From Ophiobolus disseminans (taxonomy: Eukaryota; Ascomycota; Dothideomycetes; Pleosporales; Phaeosphaeriaceae): a DNA stretch of 51,387 nt. Below the pieces are notes generated by a model. That model did no database searches, was not told where the DNA came from, and was given only the letters and a program-made list of their open reading frames with translations. Position 1 is the first letter of the stretch, and each line of letters opens with the position of its first letter. Shown one piece after another: positions 42,080-51,387 of this stretch. The position numbers were made by a program, and so were the translations under genes. The DNA is taken from NCBI GenBank assembly GCA_010093685.1, contig MU006223.1:15001-66387 (forward strand), in the 5' to 3' direction.

Positions 42080-45000
42080 CTTAGAACATGTTGCAAGCTA
42101 GACTGATTTCCAATTCTAAGTGTTGCTATTCTATCTAGCAGTCCCTCTATGTCTAATTCTCTTAGTGAAATGCGTTCCTTTGTTTCTACTATACCTAATT
42201 GCTCTAGGAAAGAGTTCTATTTGTTGACTAGTAGGACCTTAGTGAGCCTATCTGCGGTTATCTAGTGTAATTGAACATACTCCACCCTAATAACTTTGTT
42301 AGATACTTCTTGTCTAAGCTAGTGATAGTGGATATCTATATAGCGTAACTTAGTCTAGAGCTTTGATATCTCTTTAGTGACTAGGCGGATAGTCTAGGTA
42401 TTGTCGCATTGAATAATAATTGTTAGCTCTAGTAATTTAATTTCTAATTCAAGAAGGAGTCTTAAGGTGAACATAGCTTCCTTTGCTTCTCTAAGCAATA
42501 AGGCCGTTAAAAAGCTTAATAGTGTAGCCTTAAGTGCTTTTGCGGTCTAGTGTGTTGTCAGCAAATAATGCATTACTTGCCACTTTAAGGGAAACTCCTC
42601 CTCTAAATTAAAGGACTATCCACTTTGTTTTAAGCAGGTATAGCAGCACCCGGTCAGCCGCGTTGTAATGCTCAATCCTAGGGTTTGTAAGGAAGCGAGC
42701 TAGCCTTAATATTGCAAAGGCAATGTCTAGCCTTGTTGTAACTGCTGCAAATAGGAGTAAGCTAATTTTCCGTTAGTATTTGTTAACCTCTAATAGTGTA
42801 GCATAGCCAGTGTGTGGCTTAAGTTTAACTATTGCTATAGGGGTATTATAGCGGACACCCTTGTTATCTGCAAGTCTGTTTATCTTGTTAACATATAAAG
42901 CTTAAGAGAGTTAGATAAGGTGCTAATCTCGGAGTCTAATAATCTCTACACTAAGGAACTATTGCAGGTCATCTCCCCTAGTAATAGTATACTTTTCTTT
43001 AAGCATGTTAACTGCTTAAGTTGCAGCAGTGATTTTTGTCTTGTAATATGCTACAATAATGTCATCTACATAAAAGAAGAGGATAATTCTATCTTTAATT
43101 ATGCAGCATAGCTTATGCAGCACCTCTTAGAAGCTAATAGACTTAAGGGTTGTTGTGAACTCCCTCTGCTACAGTATAGGTAAGATTCGAAGACTATACA
43201 GGGCCTTCTGAATTTAGAGAAGAGTACCTTTCTTCTAGTAACTATATAGCATCCTTATGTAGACTTCTTAGTTAATTAGGGCATAAACAAACGCGTTTGT
43301 AACGTCGAATTGCTTTAGTTCTAAGTTATACTTAGCAGCTATTGCTATAAGCATGCGGAATAAGCGTCTAGCTAGTGTAGTAGCGTATGTGTCTTGTGAG
43401 GAGATGTTCCTTTGCTAGTCTTCTCTAATAACTAAGCGTGCCTTGCACTTAATAAAGTAGTAGTTCTTGTTAAGTTTGTAGGTATGCACCTACATGCAGT
43501 CTAGGATTTAGTAGCTAGCTAATTTCACAGCCTTTAATAGAACTTCCTTCTAGGATTTTATCTGCTAGTGGCTGGCAAGGTGTTCTTGCTCTGCCTTCTT
43601 AAATTAATCTCCTAGGGGATAGGCTTTAAGATTTGTATACATTGTTAGTAGAGGTAGAAGCTAACTAAGATGTAGCTTTAAGCCTTTAGCGAGCACTCTT
43701 GTCAGCTGTGCCTTGTCTAGAGTCTCTCCTGCATATGTTCTAACAGTCCTAGCTTGTGTTCCTGCTATAAAAGCAGCCGCCTATAGGATTGTAGTAGATA
43801 TTCCTTACTAGCTTTGCGCCTCTTTAAGTAGTCCTGTTATAAGGTTAGCAAGAAGAGCTACTAGAGGTAGTGTTAATAGAGGTGTTGGGTATGTGTCCCT
43901 AATCTTCCTTCCTTAGTAGTACCCTACTATATCTTTATTGTTTAGGCCTATAGTGTCTTCTGCAGTGTCGTCTTTATAGAAGGACTCGGTCTCTAGTTTA
44001 TAAGCTTAGGTTAGTAACTTAATAGTCTTAATAAGGGTCGCAATCTCTTCTAGTGTGCTGTGCATAAGGTTGTCTATAAGGTCCTTAGTCTTGCTATTAA
44101 ACACGGTGTGCTTATTAAACACAACATCCCTAGTGCTAATAACTTTAGCTAGTAATAGAATGCAAATGCGATAGATGTTTAAGGACTAGTAACTAACTAG
44201 GTATCTAATCTATGCCTTAGGATTAAGGCGTTAAAGGCGTGATTTGCCTTAGTGTGTATTATCAGACATTGCAAAAGCTTTACAGCTATATGCCTTTAGG
44301 TGTGTAAGGTTTAGCTTTCGTAGTGAGGTAACAATGCTATTATTTAGAGCAACTCTTATAAAGAAGATCTTATATAGTGTCTTCTAGTAGTTAGCGTAGT
44401 TTAGAGTTCGGTTGTAAAGGTAAACTGCTGCTCTTGTAATCTTAGGCTATAGTTGCTATAAGAGGTTAGCATCTAGGCGCATTACGCGTGCTTTCTCCTT
44501 GTTTACACCCTCTAAGCGTTTAGCACTACTATTCTAGGCTTGTGTGTCTAGGGCTAAGGGCTCAACAATAATTCCTTAGGATGCTAGCTATCTCTCTACC
44601 TCTAGTTTAACAGTTATAATCTTATTGTTAGCTTTAACAACCTTAACTGTAACGTTAAAGTGGTTCTTAAGGAATAGAAAGAAGTTAGATAGGAGTTTGA
44701 TAATGGTTTTAGCTAGTTAGTTATCCGTAAAGTAGAGGTTCTATTGCATGCTAGTGAATCTGCATCTAATAAGCATTTAGCTCTTTTCTTTGCTAATGCT
44801 TTGGTCCTTATAGGAGTAGAAGTCGATAGCAAGCCGTTCTTCTAGGCTCTTATTATTAAGGCGTGGTATCCTGCTAATTTATCGCTTTGCTTTAGCTCTT
44901 CTACATAAGTTGCATTCTACGGTAGTAATACCCTTAATTCTTACTCTCTTAACATGCTGCACAAGGTGTTCAATAGCTACAGGGCCTGTATAACCTAGTC

Positions 45001-46950
45001 GCTTATGCTAGACAGTAGCTAGAGCTAGCTTCTATGCCCTTCTAGTCCTTATTGTAATCTAGTGTGTAGCTTATGCTAAGTAGTAAGGTAAGTTGTGTTT
45101 AATAACCCACTAGCTATGGATTTCTTCTAGGCTTCTAATAACTAATCTATTAGACCTTCTAAGTGCTGTTAGATCGTGTTAGTTATCCCACTAGATGCCT
45201 TGTTGTCTTAGTAGTCGGAATAAGACTAGGTTGTACAGAATGTCTAGGCATAGAGCAGTGTTGTAAAGGACTAAGCTAGTTATACTATAAGTTCCTTGTA
45301 CCCTAAGTTCCACTAAGCTATATCCTTTAATCTATAACTTCGTGTTTTCTGCCTATATAAAGTCGCTATATATAGGTGGCTGATAGTTATAGAGGCGGTT
45401 AGGATTATTAGTAATATAGCAGGTTAATTCTAAGTCGAGAATAAATAAGAGGCGCAGTAGGTAGTCGCCGTAACTGTAGCAGTAGCTAGCCTTAATAGAT
45501 GCAACTTAGAAAGCAGCATCTACAGTTGTAATAGACCGACCTTCTAGTTAGTCTTTAATCTTAGAAGTATTAGGAGTTTGTAACTTCTTAATGTGTAGAG
45601 ACTTAGAGCGAGCTTAGCTCTAGCCTCTTAATGCACCTATGAGTGTAGCGTTATGCTTCTTCTTTATTTTAATAAGCAATTCTACGTGTTTGTTTGCCTT
45701 CCACTACTCTAGTGCTTGTTTATTGTTAATATACCAACAGTTCTTAATGTTGTAGCGTTGGTCATAGGTAGGGCACTTAGCCTTAGCCTAAGCAGGTCTA
45801 TCTTCTAAAGCCCGCTTCCTAGGGTTTTTGCTAGGTTAATAGCGAGGTTTTCCTCGTTGTCTAGATAGCGCGTTTTCTGCAATAGAAGCGTCCTTCTTAT
45901 TGCCCTGCGTAGTTGCACTACTATTAGCGAGATATAAAGGTTTATCTATCTGTTAGATTTGATGAGGTATTAAGGCCTAATAATAGATGAGATGAATTGA
46001 TAATAATGTTGTATTCTCGTGTTCTCTTAGTTAAGTGCGGAGTTTAACTAGGTGTCAGATCTAGTACTAGTGTGCCAAGGCGCTTGTGCCGGCCCCTCCT
46101 GTTTCTTTTAGTGTTAGTAGCCTTACAGCACCCCTAATATCTGACACTATTACAAAGGCAGCTTTATTTTGCTTAGTTCTAAGAGGATAAGTTGTTATTA
46201 TATATTCTCGGAAACGTTTTATTATCTCTTTTCTTGTTATGCTAGCTTTATAGCGCATTGCTTAAAACAAAGCTAACTATATAGGCACTGCCTTCTGCAC
46301 AGCTTCTTAGAAGTCTTGTGTGATAGCCGTAATCTAAGTTACCTTAGCTACACGGTATATCTCTGCCTTAGTAGCAGCCTAGTCGTATTCTGCTAGCTAT
46401 ATATCCTATCCTACTAATCTCGTAAGAGGCTTAAGGGCTGCGTGGTATTGTGCGCGTGCGCGTTCGCTTTCGTGCTTATCGTTAACCCCTATTGTGTTCT
46501 TGAGGTTAGTAATCCACTAGCGAAGTAAAAGGTTTAGAAGGCAGCAGGTGCGCTAAAGGTGCGGTGTCACGGTTAACTAGATAAAGGCTACAATATGTTG
46601 TAAGCTCTTCTTCTTATCCTTATATATATGCCTTATATTCTTAAAATGTCTATCTAGCATCTTGTAATGCTTATAGTCCTCCTTAAAGGCCTTTATTCTA
46701 GTAGTTAAGAGTTCTAACACTCTTGTTAGGATCTGTATGTTAACTACTAGGGCATAGTTAGCAACTAATAGAGGTAAAGATACTACTAGTTTTGGTGTTG
46801 GAAGTGTTGTTAAGTCTAGATTAATCTTATCCTAGATCTTATAGATAGTGCAGCGTGATTACAGCTGTGAAATCTAGGCTATCTAGTTAGTGTAATCTCT
46901 TAGCGCTGCTGTAGCATCGCGTGTTATTGTAGTTGCTATTGTATTTAGTA
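42080..46950 (-). pseudogene. Copia gag-pol, heavily RIP-mutated
   Basis: Landmarks on the minus strand run in Copia order. There is a gag zinc-knuckle remnant at about 45800-45740 (CPTYDQRYNIKNCWYINNK), in which one knuckle Cys appears to have become Tyr. The reverse transcriptase active site is ILFFYVDDIIVAYYK (YVDD at 43072-43061). The RNase H C-terminus ends with VLLVNK and SFLEQLGIVE near 42240-42190. Between these the frame is cut by many TAG/TAA codons. Gag is also split by a solo LTR at 45951-46146. The element cannot encode functional proteins. Confidence 0.85.
45951..46146 (-). mobile_element. Solo LTR of a second Copia family, inside the Copia gag region
   Basis: The 196-bp segment runs from TGTTAGATTTGATGAGG to ATCTGACA, with near-perfect inverted termini. 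It is flanked by CTATC (45946-45950) and CTATT (46147-46151), a 5-bp duplication with one C/T difference. The same LTR type occurs at 50987-51268, where a purine tract gives minus-strand orientation. No internal sequence remains, so it is a recombination product. Confidence 0.85.
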
Positions 46951-46970
46951 GGGGCAGTGAGACTCTTAAT

Positions 46971-47144
46971 TATTAGATAGTATAAAGTTTAATCTTAATG
47001 TAATTTTGATCGTGTTGATTGATTGTTCTGTTTTTCGTCTTCTCTCTAGGTTCGTGGTTTTCTACAATAGAGGGGCACCTGCATAAGCGCACTTTCTCCT
47101 AATAGGCCCTGAACTCAATGTCCAATAGTAGCTTATATCTAACA
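46971..47144 (-). repeat. Copia 5' LTR
   Basis: This 174-bp partner of the LTR at 41895-42068 starts with TATTAGATAG in place of TGTCAGATAG. The initial G-to-A and C-to-T changes are RIP-like. Confidence 0.9.
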
Positions 47145-47149
47145 CTAGT
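47145..47149. repeat. Target-site duplication of the Copia element, right copy
   Basis: CTAGT is identical to 41890-41894. Confidence 0.9.
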
Positions 47150-47540
47150 AGTAGGCAACTACATATTGCAGGAAATTGTAAGCAACTATTTCTGCTCTAG
47201 TATTCTTTAAGGGAATAAGGATAATATTCTTACTTAACTAATCTATAACAACAAGAAGTGTTGTATAGCTATTGCTTTCTAGTAGTCCTTTAATAAAGTC
47301 TATTAAGATCAGGTTCTAGATGCGTTTAGGGAGTAGCAGTGGTTTCAAAAAGCCTTGCAACCTATCTCTCTAGGGCTTAATACGTCTATAGATGTTACAG
47401 TTGCTGACAAAGCGACGTATGTTATTAGATATGCTAGGCTAGAAGTAGTCTCTTGCTAGTGTCTTGTATATTCCTTCTCTTCCTAGGTGTGCTAGAAAAC
47501 GGCGCTCTCTATCTTTAATATATTAGAGTGCAGTAGAATA
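47150..47540 (-). pseudogene. Gypsy integrase N-terminal half (zinc-binding and core start), RIP-degraded
   Basis: On the minus strand about 47530-47330 reads RFLAHLGREGIYKTLARDYF and SNNIRRFVSNCNIYRRIKP, the Gypsy H2C2/integrase entry. About 47300-47160 reads YTTLLVVID, LSKNIILIPLKNTRAEIVAY and NFLQYVVAYY, the start of the catalytic core. It continues directly into the segment ending at 41890 on the other side of the Copia insertion. Upstream RNase H and RT, expected beyond 47540, are not recognisable; a repeat array and other DNA lie there instead. Confidence 0.8.
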
Positions 47541-47726
47541 GTATAGAGTAAAAAGGCCTAGGTCTATAAGATGAAGTTAAACATAGAGAAGAAAAAAGAA
47601 TAAAAGAAAACTATTATTTATAAAAGAAGATTGTGTTTTTACTATTGTTTCTAAATAGTACTAGATTCTTATCCTAGCGTGCCTAAAGTAGAATAGTTTT
47701 CTTCTAGCTCTAAAACTAGCGGCACT

Positions 47727-47990
47727 GCAGCAGCCGAGTTATTTTCCTTAGCAGTGCAACGTGCATTAGCTACTGCAGCAGCCGAGTTATTATCCTCAGC
47801 AGCGCAACGTGCATTAGCTACTGCAGCAGCTAAGTTATTATCCTTAGCAGCGCAACGTGCATTAGCGACTGCAGCAGCTAAGTTATTATCCTTAGCAGTG
47901 CAACGTGCATTAGCTACTGCAGTAGCTAAGTTATTATCCTTAGCAGCGCAACGTGCATTAGCTACTATAGCAGCTAAGTTATTATCCTTA
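47727..47990. repeat. 48-bp tandem repeat, five full copies and a half
   Basis: The unit begins GCAGCAGC(C/T)(G/A)AGTTATTATC, continues through CAACGTGCATTAGCTACT and repeats every 48 bp from 47727. The array stays open on both strands: QRALATAAAKLLSLAA on plus and VANARCAAKDNNLAAA on minus, 16 residues per unit. Copies differ mostly by C/T and G/A changes. I cannot tell which strand, if either, was coding. Confidence 0.93.
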
Positions 47991-48780
47991 ATGAGAAGAG
48001 CGAAAGTACTGCCTGCTACTCTAGTTAATTAAGTAGCACTAAATTAGGCCTACAAGGGAGTACCTATTAAACTTTAATAAGGACTCCCTAGTGTAATAGT
48101 CTAGGTTAAAATAATTGTAGATGCTATACGTAGTGTACAAGGAATAGGCTTTGTAGCAGATAGATAAAATACACGTTAGCAATACACTAGCATGCTTAAT
48201 CTAATAACCCTGCGCGCTATACACGCAACAACTATACTATAAACCCCTACTTTAATTTAATAAGCCCTCTTAATAAAATCACTGTTAACTACTTCTAATA
48301 ATAAGTACCGGAACAGACGTTCACTTAGCGCATACTGCTAAAGTTGCGCGCTCTACAGGCACTAACATTACTATAGAGGTTAGTACACTCTAAACATCTG
48401 CGCTACTAAGTACAGCTGTGGAGACTATAGGGCGCAGACTTAAAAGAGGAGAGCTACGAGAGAGGCGTTCGCACTAGGACAATAGCTGCTATCCTCTACT
48501 ATATTCAGCGCCTATTAGGTAATACAGGTTTTGTAGGAGGCAAAAAGAATAGAGTGCCTTAGGTAGGTTTCGAGCTAAGGACCCGTAGGGTTATAACAAA
48601 GGCGAAAAAAAGTATTAGACTAGTCCGCTCTTCTCCGCCCGCTCTAGGCTATTGGTTTAGGTTAATCTTTATTTAGCTAAGAGCGGGCTGCTCTACTGTC
48701 TAGCCTAGAGCCGTTGTATAAAGACACCACTAATATTTTAGTATATATACGGTAGTAAGGATATTAACCTAACTTGCATT
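47991..48780. other. AT-rich, RIP-like DNA without recognisable gene
   Basis: A hairpin at 48055-48089 (AGGGAGT...ACTCCCT, the inner part built around TATTAAACTTTAATA) is the only clear structure. All six frames are full of stops. Confidence 0.5.
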
Positions 48781-48781
48781 A

Positions 48782-49650
48782 TTAACCTTAGTGGATCTAA
48801 GACATTTGTTTAGATGCGCTAAGTCGATGTACCTCAGCACCGCCTAGACTAGGAGCTTACCGCTAGCCTATAGGCAGCGTCTTCTATTAATAGTGCAAGC
48901 CCTATCGATGCAGTTGTTGCAGGCTAGGCGAAGATACCCCGCCTAATAAACTACTTTATCCACTTTCGAAATGTTATAGCCCCGCAGCTCTTAAAGAAGG
49001 ATTATATCTTAGGCGTGAAGCACCTCTATAAGTGTAACAACCCTTCTAGATGCGTGTGTTTTTGTTCTAATTCGCGTCTAGCTAATCGTTGTTCTGTTAT
49101 ATAGAAGACATTCTTTGCTAAGCAGAAGAAGTACTAGAAGCTATAGGTAGTAGCTAGTACAGCACTACATAAGCGCATAAACCCTAACTATAAGTATTAG
49201 CTGCGCAAGCTAAGTTAGATTAAGAAGCGGCAATCGCGCAAGGCCAAACAAGCCGCTACTGCCGCTGCTGCTACTACTGCTACTGCTGCCACTACTTCTG
49301 CCGCCGCTAAGGCTTTGCAGTTCGCACCTGTCTCTAACATAATAGTCGCAACGAATAACACCGAGGTTACTGCAGCTAGCCTAGCTAACGTTAATAACAG
49401 CTTCGCTAGCGACGTTGCCTAAGCTATTGACTCTACCGCTTTCTTTAGCCTATAGGAATAGCACTTAGCTTATTACCTTTAGCTTTACAAGAAAGAGTCC
49501 CTCTAACATAACTATCTCTATATTAAGTTCGACTCCGCTATCGCTATAAACATGCCGTTTGAACAGTTTAGTGAAAAAGCCTTCGCCTTCTGCGCTAGTA
49601 CTAACGGCGATGCAACCCTGCTATCTATCTACTTAGACAGCTATTAATTC
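48782..49650 (+). pseudogene. Unidentified protein-coding gene erased by RIP-like stops
   Basis: One plus-strand frame is coherent for almost 300 codons. It includes IPRLINYFIHFRNVIAPQLL, KKDYILGVKHLYKCNNPSRC, an Ala/Thr-rich linker and INMPFEQFSEKAFAFCASTN. It is punctuated by about 20 stops, nearly all TAG. CpA-to-TpA or TpG-to-TpA changes at Gln and Trp codons explain them. The Cys-rich KCNNPSRCVCFCS stretch could be a metal site. I do not recognise the family; a transposon protein is likeliest. Confidence 0.4.
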
Positions 49651-50986
49651 CTTGTCTAGTTATAACTACTACTATCTAGCATTAACTCTCACGGTCTAGG
49701 CTTTCGACTTGTTAACACTAGTTACACAAGAAGCGTTACTCGTTAACTCTAGTTCTTTAATATAGTTTCGTTGGCTGCTATAAGCTCTAACAAAGCATCC
49801 TGTTCTATTTAACGACCTTGCTCTCCGTCGTTTTCTTAATCTTTCTATTTCCCTTGCTCTATCGTGCATCTTGCTATTACAGATAAGAACCTACTACTAC
49901 TATATCTTAGAAATACTACCTAGGTTTAGAGACGCTACACTCGCTATTCTCCTCTTACGTTACAACGTAAGGAATCTACACACCTACTATATAAGAATAG
50001 AGCTTTCTAGAGCGCCTTCGGCATTTAATTTACATTTACAGCTATAGAAAACAAGGCCGGATATAAAGTAATGCACCTCTATATTTTTAGCTTTGTACAT
50101 GCGCATATTACTGCAGGGGGGTGTAGAGGGGTTGCTATTAAAGTTTTAGGGTTAAAGCGTCGCACTAACAGCCTTAGCAACGAACGCGCTAAGCAACACG
50201 TAAGTACAGCACCTACGCGTTCCTAACTTTCTCTATTATTCTCTACTACCTTAAACGCCTTAAACGCCCTAAACGCTCTAGATTGCGCAATAATTAACTG
50301 TACGAGATTGGAACCTCTTATATAAACTCGCAATTACTTATTAACTACTTCTATAGGCAAAATAGAGTAATTCTGCTGCGCAAACCAGATCCTAGTAAGA
50401 GAGATTAATAACTAATACTAGGCTAGAGGACTAATATTAAACTTTAATAGGCACCCCTAATCTACACCTAATTACCCGCAACTGCACAAACTCGCCGCGT
50501 TCTCGCTGATTTTTAGTACTAACGACTTGCACCTGCACGTCCGCAGGCTAATTGCCTAGGAGTTGCGATGGCTTCCTCGGAGGCCCAGCACCCTTCTATT
50601 AGCAGCAGGTAGGTAATGTTGTAGTAGGTTATGCTCGATGCAAAGGTTAATTGGGTGTCCCCCTAAAAACTAGCGTTCCCTTACTCTTATACTCGCCCAA
50701 CGCCCTATTAGGCTCGCGCTCTGCGGTAACGCGCTCTGCTCTACTATATACCTCCCCTATTCTAAGAGCTTAGTCTCCTTAAGGTCTACTACAACTTTCG
50801 CCTTATTAGATCTCTACGCATCTTACGCAACTCTCTTACTACCTAAAGCAAACACTAATACCTTTCTAAAGCTGTAATCGCACACTACTCTATACGTCCT
50901 TAAACTTGTGTTTGCAACTGTTATGCGTTTAAGACAATTACGCATTAACTAACACTCGCTCTAGGTAGGCTACTAGATAGACAAGG
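49651..50986. other. AT-rich, RIP-like DNA, unassigned
   Basis: Stops fill all frames. At about 50430-50445 the phrase ATTAAACTTTAATA recurs, as in the hairpin at 48055-48089, which may mark two related element ends about 2.4 kb apart. No motif is recognised. Confidence 0.4.
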
Positions 50987-51268
50987 TGTCAGATTTGATG
51001 AGGTATTAGAACCTAATAATAGATAAGATGAATTGATGATGATTGTCCTATTCTCCGGCAGAGTTTGACCTAGTGTTAGATCTTGTACTAATGTGCTAAG
51101 GCGCTTGTGCTAACCCCTCCTATTTCATTCTTTGTTAGTAGCCTTACAGCACCCTTCATGTCTAACACACCCCTTTTTATTTTATTCTTTATTAGTAGCC
51201 TTACAGCACCCTTAATATTCCTATTTTATTCTTTGTTAGTAGCCTCACAGCACCCCTAATATCTAACA
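50987..51268 (-). mobile_element. 3' LTR of a second Copia family, with an internal triplication
   Basis: It starts TGTCAGATTTGATGAGG and ends ATCTAACA, matching the solo LTR at 45951-46146. The last part of the LTR (TTCTTTGTTAGTAGCC followed by the ACAGCACCC phrase) is present three times (about 51128, 51184 and 51230), which lengthens it to 282 bp. The following minus-strand purine tract (CTAAGAGGGTG) shows that it is a 3' LTR of an element continuing beyond the window. Confidence 0.75.
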
Positions 51269-51387
51269 CACCCTCTTAGCTTAGATGTATTTACAAGCTA
51301 GTAACCTTAGGTGATAATAAGGTCCTTAAGTTTTGCTTAAAGTTCTTCTAATAGTGCCTCCTTAGTCACCTTGTGTAGTGATACCTT
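51269..51387 (-). pseudogene. 3' internal end of the second Copia element, running off the window
   Basis: The sequence next to the LTR (CTTAGCTTAGATGT...ACAAGCTAG) parallels the corresponding part of the first Copia element at 42073-42100 (CTTAGCTTAGAACATG...CAAGCTAG), so the two families share the gene end. Only the last about 120 bp are in view. Confidence 0.55.

Larger units (their letters stand above)
41895..47144 (-). mobile_element. Complete Ty1/Copia retrotransposon (5250 bp), RIP-degraded, nested in the Gypsy element
   Basis: Two 174-bp LTRs (41895-42068 and 46971-47144) start TGTCAGATAG or its mutated form TATTAGATAG and end ATCTAACA. A purine tract (CTAAGGGGGTG on the minus strand) abuts the 41895-42068 copy, so that is the 3' LTR and the element runs on the minus strand. 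The 5-bp duplication CTAGT flanks it perfectly and rejoins the Gypsy integrase frame. Differences between the LTRs are mainly C/T and G/A transitions. Confidence 0.93.

Noticed and set aside
47754..48032. 92-aa plus-strand frame with 16-residue repeats
   Set aside because: It follows only from the 48-bp array being open; no conserved flanking domain supports a gene.
1..51387. CRISPR arrays, rRNA or bacterial operon features
   Set aside because: The gene structure is eukaryotic with short introns; the repeat arrays are tandem without spacers, and no rRNA sequence is recognisable.

Overview
The window is from the genome of a filamentous ascomycete (Pezizomycotina), most likely a Dothideomycete of the Pleosporales type. 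Its genes carry 44-69 nt GTAAGT/GTGAGT...(C/T)AG introns. It holds a HeLo-like/NACHT/ankyrin NLR, a long-type ABCC transporter and a eukaryotic ornithine decarboxylase. Some transposons show the signature of repeat-induced point mutation (RIP): CpA to TpA changes that turn Gln and Trp codons into TAG/TAA. The species placement is inference. A 15-N assembly gap lies at 39972-39986.

Layout. 1-2318 (-): N-terminal 740 codons of an NLR running off the left edge. 2871-7507: remains of a RecQ-like helicase element (helicase on -, unknown partner gene on +, divergent), both inactivated; the helicase is cut by an LTR. 7508-11826: scrambled remnants and short repeats. 11827-about 21013: a Helitron whose Rep-helicase gene is interrupted by a complete hAT transposon (12834-15868) with perfect ends and a perfect 8-bp target duplication. 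21139-21993: 3' end of a Ty1/Copia element with its LTR. 22154-33832: a compact four-gene block that looks like a small biosynthetic cluster: ABCC transporter (-), ATP-grasp ligase (-), Fe(II)/2-oxoglutarate oxygenase (+) and an acyl-adenylate-forming ligase (+). It has a shared bidirectional promoter, and tandem repeats lie between its genes. 34140-35498: truncated SDR gene, gag-like remnant, 13-bp repeats. 36383-37723: ornithine decarboxylase. 39263-40100: a 154-aa ORF and an 18-bp minisatellite. 40365-51387: an AT-rich, RIP-degraded nest in which a Gypsy element was invaded by a complete Copia element (41895-47144, TSD CTAGT), itself carrying a solo LTR of a second Copia family. A further LTR of that family sits at the right edge.

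How the genes may work together. The cluster at 22-34 kb contains two different ATP-dependent ligases (one acyl-AMP-forming, one ATP-grasp), one TauD-type oxygenase and one export-type ABC pump, with no NRPS or PKS. This suggests an oxidised amide- or dipeptide-like small molecule that is pumped out or sequestered. The product is unknown. The set recalls the logic of bacterial dapdiamide biosynthesis (adenylating ligase, ATP-grasp ligase, Fe/2OG oxygenase, exporter), but that is analogy, not demonstrated homology. The cluster is bounded on the left by a Copia LTR about 160 bp beyond the transporter stop and on the right by broken genes, so it sits as an island in repeat-rich DNA next to the housekeeping polyamine gene.
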